This document shows positions 11,501-20,500 of a DNA stretch of 37,934 bases, piece by piece. The stretch is from Apostichopus parvimensis (lineage: Eukaryota; Echinodermata; Holothuroidea; Aspidochirotida; Stichopodidae), in contig KN888572.1 of assembly GCA_000934455.1 (NCBI GenBank), positions 24,509 through 62,442 on the forward strand. The letters are read 5' to 3'. The notes under the pieces were generated by a model. It saw only the letters and a list, made by a program, of their open reading frames with translations, did not search any database and had not been told where the DNA came from. The position numbers and the translations under genes were made by a program. The first letter of the stretch is position 1, and each line of letters starts with the position of its first letter.

Positions 11501-14500
11501 AGACCTGGATCTAGTTGGGTTCGCCTCCTCTTTAAGCTCCGCTACTCTAGTCTCACCCTTGACCGAGGGTTCCTTCCTGGCAGCGTGCTGACTGCCGATG
11601 GAGTCGTCGCTGGAGATCTCCTCCATTTTGGGGGGTTTCTCTGGTTTCGGTTTCTCTTTGTCGTCTGGTTCCTTTGTTGACCCTGTTCTATCCTTAGATG
11701 GAGTCCTTGCCTCTCGTTCCTTTTTCTTAGATGACGGTGGATGTCCTTCTCCTTCTTCCCTCTTACGTTTGGTTGGCTGTTCCTGCCTCTCGTCTCGGTG
11801 TTCTCCCTCCCTTTTTCTACTCGCAGAGTGTCTATCATGTTTGTACCTATCTTCCCCGGCGGGGTCGCTGTCTCTCTTGGACCTGTCCCCTTCGGACCGA
11901 TATCGATCCCTACCAAAGCTTCCTCCCCTCGGTGGACCTTCTCTTGGAGGATATCCCCGAATGTGTTCCTCCCCTCTACCCCTTCCTCCTACTCCACCGC
12001 TCCTTCTCTGATCAGGATACTGCCCTCTTCCGCCCCCTCTATCATCACTCCTGTTACCAACAGGGTAGTGAGAATCTCTCGGCCCTCTGAAAGAGTCTTG
12101 GTACCTGTTATCTCTCTGAGGATGGTCACGACCTCTCCAACTATCTCTTCCTCCCTCACCCTTAGGTGTGTAAGCTCTGTCCCATTCACCTCTTGGCCTA
12201 GGTTCATATCCGCCTCGCCCATCCTGATATCCCATCTTCCTTGGATCCCCTCTGGGGTCCCTCAGATCACCCCTCGGGTCTCCCCGTATGTCTCTGGGCT
12301 CCACTCCATGATCTCCCCTTGTGTCACCCCTAAAGTCACCCCTGTGGCCAGTCCTCGAGTCCAACCTGGGATCAAAGTTTGGGTCGCCTCTTGGATCAGC
12401 TCTCATATCTCTGGGAGGCCCCCTGGGATCGGGGAAATACTCAGGATGGGCATGGAAAAAGGCTGGATCAGGCCCAGACTGCTGAGGTAAGGGTGGAGGC
12501 GGTGGTGGAAAGTCTTTGGGTGGAAACGGAAGGCTCCCTCTGGGATCGTGAGGGTCTCTGTAGTCAGGCCGCATATGCTTACTGCAAATAAAAGTAACAA
12601 AACCACAGGTCTATAGGTATGACTGAAAACAGAGGTTGAAATATACAAACGGGGTGGCCTGGTGACCTTTGGTCTTTTCAAAATGGCTATGGAATAGTAC
12701 CATATAACTACACTTTGGTGGCATTTCTAATCCCATTTTGATGAGCATCAGCCAAATGGCCATTATGCCAGTCATCTTATGAAATAATGACAAACTTGCA
12801 TATGAAGACAATTCAGTGGAATGTGTGCATAAAACCTTATTAGAGTCTTTTAATTTAAACTACGAAGCAAAATTAATCTTTAACCTCTAATTTCTGAATC
12901 TTTTGTAAGGCCGTAAATCCCTACCAATTACTGGTTAAAACCGGTAACTATCTCGGACTTACCTTTCAAAAGTTTCGTCTCGGTGAGGCGGTATGTCCCT
13001 CGGTCCACCGTGTAAGAATTCGTTTCGGACATCTCTAGATTTCTCCCAGTCGTCTCTGCGATCCCTGCGCTGTGGATCGTCACCGGTCAAGTCGCGAGGA
13101 GGTCCTCCTTCTTGACCCCTCCACTCATGTCTGCCACCACTATCTCTGAATGATTCTTCTCTCCCTCTGTCAGGGGGGCCTGGAGGCCCTGCTCGTCCTC
13201 CTGGGTCGTACCTCCCGGGTTCTGGAGGGTACGGATCGCGACCGTACTGTTCAGGGTGTAGATGCAATGGCCTGTCCTCTGCAAGGACAAGAGGGACACG
13301 GAAATAACAATGTAAGGCAACGTGTCAAAAACGCTGAGGAGGCTGCAGCCAGACTGCATGGGATCACCTTTCTGTGATGTACACTTTCACACAATAGGCA
13401 CTGCTGGCCTGATGATATAATATTTATTCTTTGATATTGATTCCACATTGTTGCCATAAAGTTTTGCAGCTGCTACGGCTTTCCTGTTTGACACAGTGGC
13501 TGTAAACCAACTCTGTCTTTTAATGGAGTGAGACAGATGTCTGCGAGTTAGAGATGATTTACAATTAATAGTAACAATTTGGCTTCCATCATCTTCTAAT
13601 GTTTATTATTTAAAGTTTTTCTCTTTGCAAAAGTAGTGTTTTTACTATTTCTTTCATAGTTTATCAAATTTTTAAAGCAACATGTACCCCAACACCTAGG
13701 TTATCCAATAAGTCAGGGACCATAGGTTGTAGTCACATTGGGAAGTCTGGGATAGTGAAATTTCCAATACATTAGAATATAGTTCGCCAATTTTTTGTCC
13801 CTTCATAGCATAATGTGTATTATATTGTAAAAGAAGGTACAGTAATGTGCGAACACCGACAGCTATGAATTTGGAAGCTGCAAAATCAATGAAACAACAT
13901 AATAAAGGCCATAGCCTGCATGCCAGGCACACAAGCGCTAGCCTAATGAAAGTTTATTGTTGTGAAGGTGTGGAAAATAACAATTCTTTTGTAAAGCGGT
14001 AATAATCTTGATACAAATCACAATCTGATATTTATGTAGTAGGTGATAATCTATTCTATAAGGCAATGGAAGAATGCATGAATATATACATGCTTTGTCA
14101 AAAGCATTTGGAAGCTGATCATTATGTGAGTTAATAAATTTACGTTGTACATAATATGAGTACTCTACAGTACTTGTAATGATGGAATCAATAACACTAG
14201 GCCTCCAGACTTTTCCGTTAATGAAAGAATGGTCGGTTTGGAACATCAGGGGTTCTGGGTTTAATAGGATAATCGGAGTATCCTTGTAGATGAGTTTATT
14301 ACCATAAGCTTCTCTATCGAGCAGTAAATATCCCGCCGGTACAGGATGGAGGTATGTTTAAACTCTTTACACTGAATATGATACCATAAAACAGTGGAAC
14401 ATGTAGTGAGTTTACCTACCAGGTGGAAACTTGTCCCGTGGTTTCGGGTACTTCTCTCCATATCTGTCAAACTCTTCCCTTCTCTGCGGAGACGGAGGCC

Positions 14501-17500
14501 GCCTGTGGCCGAATGATTCCTTGCGTCTTGGTGACAAGGACTCTTTGCGTCTTCTCTCGGATGAGTGAGATCTTTGTGAGCTGCCGATCGATGAAGACCT
14601 TCCGTGGCCTTTAAGACCTTTTGCACCCGGTCCGGAGTGATACGGGGCAGGTCCCGGTAGGTCCTTCTCGGGGGTATCTCGCCGACGCTTCTTGGCGGAT
14701 GACAACGGTATCGGCGTTACTTGTTTCTTCTTGTCGGAAGTCCGCTCTACCGAGATGGAGCTATGCTTCCGATGCTGTTCCCTTGGTGAGAGAGACCTTT
14801 TCTTACCCTGGCTTCTCTTTGGGGAGGGTGTTCTTGACTGTAGAGGAATAGAGTCCGGGTGGGCTCCTGTTTGCCTTTGACCTTCTACAGCACGATCTTT
14901 GACTACTTTAGTTTTAGCAGTTTTCAGTTCAGAGGCTAACCTTTTCTGAGCAGGGGCTTTCTTCTTTTTTGGTTTTTCTGGAGTTCTCTTTGACGACTTT
15001 GGCTCCATGTCACTTTCCTCGCTGCTGCTACTGCTATCAGAGGACGGAGATCTCCTGATGAACAGCGAGGAATCAATAGAAAAAGGAGACTTATTATCAT
15101 TTTTCTTCTTAATTACAATTGATTAATTTGATTATAATAAGTAACTGGTATTTTATCATCTATGCACTTGATAAGTAAGGCCTTTAAGGAATGAACATGC
15201 TAAGATAAATAAATAAACTAACTTTTTCTTTTCAACTTTGACCTCTTTTTTCTTCTTTTTTGCTTCTTTTACCGGGGTCGTGACCTTGGCTTTCTTCTTT
15301 GGCGGTTCTGCTTCGGCTCTCGAGTGGCGTGCCTTCTTTGCAGTGATGTCGCCGATGGCCGCTCTGCGATGATAATGGAAAACAAAAATAGAAGATATAT
15401 ATCACAAATATGTCCAAAAATATCCGTACCAGTGAAATAAAATATTAAACAAGATCAGAAGACAAGCCTACAAAAGAAGTCTGTTGCGCCTTTCATGTTT
15501 TTTTTGCAATTATGTCATCTCACCTTCAGTGAAGAGACAATTGTTTAATGGTGTCACCGCCCAATTACTATGACTCCCGCTAAATCGCTAAATTTCCAAA
15601 AAGTTTGTCCAGATTTTTTCAACTGATTTGAGTCATGTGACTAGAATACTTTCCAAAGTACCATTGCGGTAGGAGACTACCACCCTCCAAGATACTTGCT
15701 AAATTTAGGAACTAAATGTCTCTTGTTACTATAAATGGTTTTGAATATGCATGAGCATCATGAAACTCCGCCCAATTTTCAATGTACAGTACTGTTATGC
15801 CTCGCTCAAGGTTTCTGGTGCTGACAGACAGACAGTATGAATGTCTTGTGTTAGGTTCAGGAGTAGGAACTCTTCATACTCTCAGTACAAGTGCTTTGAC
15901 ACATAACATTAGAGCATTTCCAGCGGTAGTCTAGCATCATAAAGCTGTGCCAACTGGCTGGAAACCTAGCTGTGACCATTCTACAGAAATACAGGTCTCC
16001 AGTGAATAAATAGGATAGCATACATGTGTTAAAGAATTGTTTACTTGATGGTGTCTTTCTTCTTGCTTTTCTTCATCTCCCCAAGGGGTGTGACCTCCCT
16101 CTTGACCTTGGTGTCCTTCTTCTTGGTTTTCTTCTTCAAAGGGGTGGGAGATGGCGACCTGGAGGAACTTGAACTTGACGAAGAAGAGGAGGAGGAGGAA
16201 GATCCGCTGCTGCCGCTGCTTGATGATGACTATGGAGATGGTAACGGAATGCCAGACAAAAATATAATAGGGAAAGGTACTTTACTTTATAACACAGTAC
16301 ATCTCAGGGGGGAGGGGGGGAGGGGGAATGAAGGCATACTTGAGCAGAACTATGTCACTTCTAGTTCATATCAAGCCCATCATACACTAATGGGGACATA
16401 AAAAGGCTTTATCTATACAGAGCTTAGAATATGTAATGAAAATGAGATCACTGATTGAACCCTATTTCAATAAAAAGTGGATAACGTCATAAGTTACTGT
16501 AGCATTATAGAATTCATAATATTGATATTGTTTTATCTTGGAGTATGTTTTTTTGTTGTTATAATCCTGCACTTGAAATGAAATGAAACTTGGTTCAAAC
16601 CCTTTAAAACCCCCCCCCCCCCTCCTCCCCCCTGTCCTCTTCTCTCTTAGGGTATGAAACAGATCATCATTCCTTTCGTTTGTTTGGAGATTATTCACAT
16701 AGACTGTATTTAAATCAGTCCATAAATTAGTCAGCAGTAACATTTTATTGGTAGGGTGTCAAACAAAGTGAAATTTCTAATGAGACCACAAAGTTTACGG
16801 CAGGTACAATGAAACAAAATTACTTTGGGTAAAATTCAGCTCAGTTTAGGGAGAGAAATTCTGGTCACTAACTGGAAGACCAAGGTCCATCCCCTTGCCT
16901 ATCCTCTCCCCCCCCCCTCCCCCAGATAAAATCAAGCTGGGGTTGTACATATATATACACACAAACAACTATGTACATAGACACACATATGCACATAGAC
17001 AGACACATACAACCAAACCCTAATGTCTTCTCTTACATGGCTGTACTGCTGTACTTTCTAGCAAGGGGATTTTTGGATTGATACTACTAAAAAAAAACAA
17101 GAAAAGAAAGATATCTCACCTCTTCATCTCCTTGCTCTTTCTCCATCTCGTCCATCCTGGCTAGTTCCATCTGAAGCTGAGTCCTCTTTTTGAGAAGTAA
17201 ATACTCTTCATTCTTCCAGGCCTCATCTTAAAAATATTTGAAGAGTATAACCAGTTTGACTATGATGATTGCCAATCACAGAACACATGACAGTGAGCCA
17301 CAAGATCTCAAATGCAAGTTTAATCGTTAAAATACTCACTGTCCAACTCTGAGTTATCAGATAAAATACTCACTGTCCAACTCTGAGTTATCAGATCAAA
17401 TACTCACTGTCCAACGAGGAATCAGAAAAAAAAATAACCACCGGACAACGAGTTATCAGATAAAATACTCACTGTCTGACCCTGAGTTATCAGATAAAAT

Positions 17501-20500
17501 ACTCACTGTCTAACTCTGAGTAATCAGATCAAATACTCACTGTCCAACTCTGAGTAATCAGATAAAATACTCACTGTCTGACCCTGAGTTCTCATTTCCC
17601 GTCCAGGTCTCATTCTTCTCACTTGGAGGGGATTTATCTTGTTTAACCACCAAACTCTGGACTTCTTTCCTCTTTTTCTTATCAGAGCTGGCGGATCTTG
17701 TAGACTTGTTGTAATAATCCCTCTATTTNNNNNNNNNNNNNNNNNNNNNNNNNNNNNNNNNNNNNNNNNNNNNNNNNNCTTCTCTCTTAGGGTATGAAAC
17801 AGATCATCATTCCTTTCGTTTGTTTGGAGATTATTCACATAGACTGTATTTAAATCAGTCCATAAATTAGTCAACAGTAACATTTTATTGGTAGGGTGTC
17901 AAACAAAGTGAAATTTCTAATGAGACCACAAAGTTTACGGCAGGTATAATGAAACAAAATTACTTTGGGTAAAATTCAGCTCAGTTTAGGCAGAGAAATT
18001 CTGGTCACTAACTGGAAGACCAAGGTCCACCCCCTTGCCTATCCTCTCCCCCCCCCCTCCCCCAGATAAAATCAAACTGGGGTTGTACATATATATACAC
18101 ACAATCAACTATGTACATAGACACACATATGCACATAGACAGACACATACAACCAAACCCTAATGTCTTCTCTTACATGGCTGTACTGCTGTACTTTCTA
18201 GCAAGGGGATTTTTGGATTGATACTACTAAAAAAAAACAAGAAAAGAAAGATATCTCACCTCTTCATCTCCTTGCTCTTTCTCCATCTCGTCCATCCTGG
18301 CTAGTTCCATCTGAAGCTGAGTCCTCTTTTTGAGAAGTAAATACTCTTCATTCTTCCAGGCCTCATCTTAAAAATATTTGAAGAGTATAACCAGTTTGAC
18401 TATGATGATTGCCAATCACAGAACACATGACAGTGAGCTACAAGATCTCAAATGCAAGTTTAATCGTTAAAATACTCACTGTCTGACTCTGAGTTATCAG
18501 ATCAATTACTCACTGTCCAACTCTGAGTTATCAGATCAAATACTCACTGTCCAACGAGTTATCAGATAAAATACTCACTGTCTGACTCTGAGTTATCAGA
18601 TAAAATACTCACTGTCTGACCCTGAGTTATCAGATAAAATACTCACTGTCTGACTCTGAGTAATCAGATCAAATACTCACTGTCCAACTCTGAGTAATCA
18701 GATAAAATACTCACTGTCTGATCCTGAGTTCTCATTTCCCGTCCAGGTCTCATTCTTCTCACTTGGAGGGGATTTATCTTGTTTAACCACCAAACTCTGG
18801 ACTTCTTTCCTCTTTTTCTTATCAGAGCTGGCGGATCTTGTAGACTTGTTGTAATAATCCCTCTATTTCATTAGAAAACAAATGAAGACACATTGCATTG
18901 AAACTTATCATGAAAAATGGCCAATTCTTACAAAATTGACATTATGCCTGCTACACCTGAGACATCATCAGCTGTGCTTTGGTTCACTGATCAATGAACT
19001 TTAACTGAATTTGATGAGACACAGACCTACCAATCCCCCAAAGGTGTAAAAACTGAAGACTTCCAAATAAAAACCTGGAGATTGGTGCACAAAACCAGGA
19101 GAAGCTCTGTATCTGGTTTGTTCTATCCAGTTTAAATTTTGCACGAGGTTTGGAAATTCAACTGTGAGATGATACACAGAATTATGAGTCTCACAGTAAA
19201 GCTGTGATAGTAGGCAGGTATGGACAAATTAACATGGCAAAACAAATAACGGTTGTACACGCTGTGCAGCTTCACCAAACCTGTGCGTGGTACAGAATAG
19301 CCTGTTTTATAAATTATATATAATATATATAAGAGACAAGAATCCAGACGTATACCAACATCAAAAAAAAAAAATAATTGTAACTAAGGGATGAGCTCAA
19401 AGATAGAACACACAAGGTTGACAGATATCTGGAGTACTTTTACTGTTATGAGTATATTGGAACCTTCAAGTCTCCCTTCAGCACCTTCTGCTATAAGTTG
19501 TCATTGCTGAAGAAGGTTGTGTGTGTTTGTGTGTACCTGATCAAATCATAGCACACCTCATGATCTTATAACAACCTTTTACATAATCCCTGCATCTTTG
19601 ACATCTACTTACAGATTGCGTGTCTGTAGGTGAGGTGCTCCTTCTTGATTTTCCACGATCTTTGTATTCTGGTCTATCCTTTGCAGCTCTTTTCGTCTCT
19701 ACTTTATGCCTTAAGTCTCCAGAACGGCCACTGTGCAATAAAAAACAGAGGTGCCATTGGGAAAAAAAGTTGTAACTCCATAAGAAAAAGCAAAACTCAC
19801 ATTGATCATTCAAATTCAAAGCAACTATGCATTTGGGAGATAAGATACAGTCTTAAAAGTTATGTCTGGGACTAGTGGCATTGGGAGCCAGGTCTGGCCC
19901 CCAATTTGAAAGTTTTTATTTTGCTTTAAGTATATTATTAAAATGAAAAATACATTTATTCTTCATCCCACATTTCAGAAGGATCCCTATTTGAACCTGG
20001 GCCCTTGGACCTCAGACACTGACTGCTTCCCTTCGCTGCAGGTCCCTGCAAGAGATTGCTGATATGAAATGCTCAATTCTAATCAACATTAAATATATTT
20101 TGATTTTGTATCTTGGTAGAAGCAGATCGTAAGAACTATATATGTGAGTGTCAAGCCTTATATACAGTAGTTAGACTACTACCTTTTACTGCTACGGCCG
20201 CTGTAATTTTCATGGAGAAAGTGGCAAGTCTCTCCATACGAACAATTGCCATCCCTTGACCAATTTCGACACACCTCTCGACTTGAGTCTCTCTGCAAAG
20301 GGAAGCAAAAAGAAAAGTAAAAAAAGGAATTTACGATGAACCTAAGTACTGTACCCATATTCTAATCACACCATACTATAATGTTGTGATTATAGTTGGC
20401 CTAGCCTAGGCAGTATTTGTTGTGCTAAATGTTGCTGTTAGTGTGCTGTTACTGTTACTTAGCTCACATCTTTACTGCTGCCTGGACCAAGTCTTTCGAA

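Larger units (their letters stand above)
16639..17728. repeat. Duplicated 1,090-bp block, left copy
   Basis: This block repeats at 17779-18868 with a constant offset of 1,140 nt at both ends and only scattered substitutions, about 1% outside the minisatellite (for example near 16733, 16806, 16850, 16934). It includes the second copies of ZC3H13 exons 5 and 4. It ends directly at the N gap, and its partner begins exactly where this copy follows a long C-rich run (16609-16638). Confidence 0.95.
17779..18868. repeat. Duplicated 1,090-bp block, right copy
   Basis: Partner of 16639-17728. Its right end continues into unique intron sequence leading to ZC3H13 exon 3, so this copy anchors the 5' side of the gene while the left copy anchors the 3' side. 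Confidence 0.95.

Noticed and set aside
11741-12490. Plus-strand 249-codon ORF
   Set aside because: It is the antisense shadow of ZC3H13 exon 10. The minus frame joins neighbouring exons in phase and matches the family; the plus frame has no family features.
17524-17883. Minus-strand ORF spanning the N gap
   Set aside because: It is open only because Ns have no stop codons; its left part is the real exon 4 copy in the same frame, the rest is intron.
17331-18714. CRISPR-like array
   Set aside because: Repeats of about 34 bp are contiguous without unique spacers and lie in an intron of an animal gene; this is a minisatellite.
19980-20025. tRNA gene
   Set aside because: Only a B-box-like word is present; no A box, acceptor stem or anticodon arm can be drawn.
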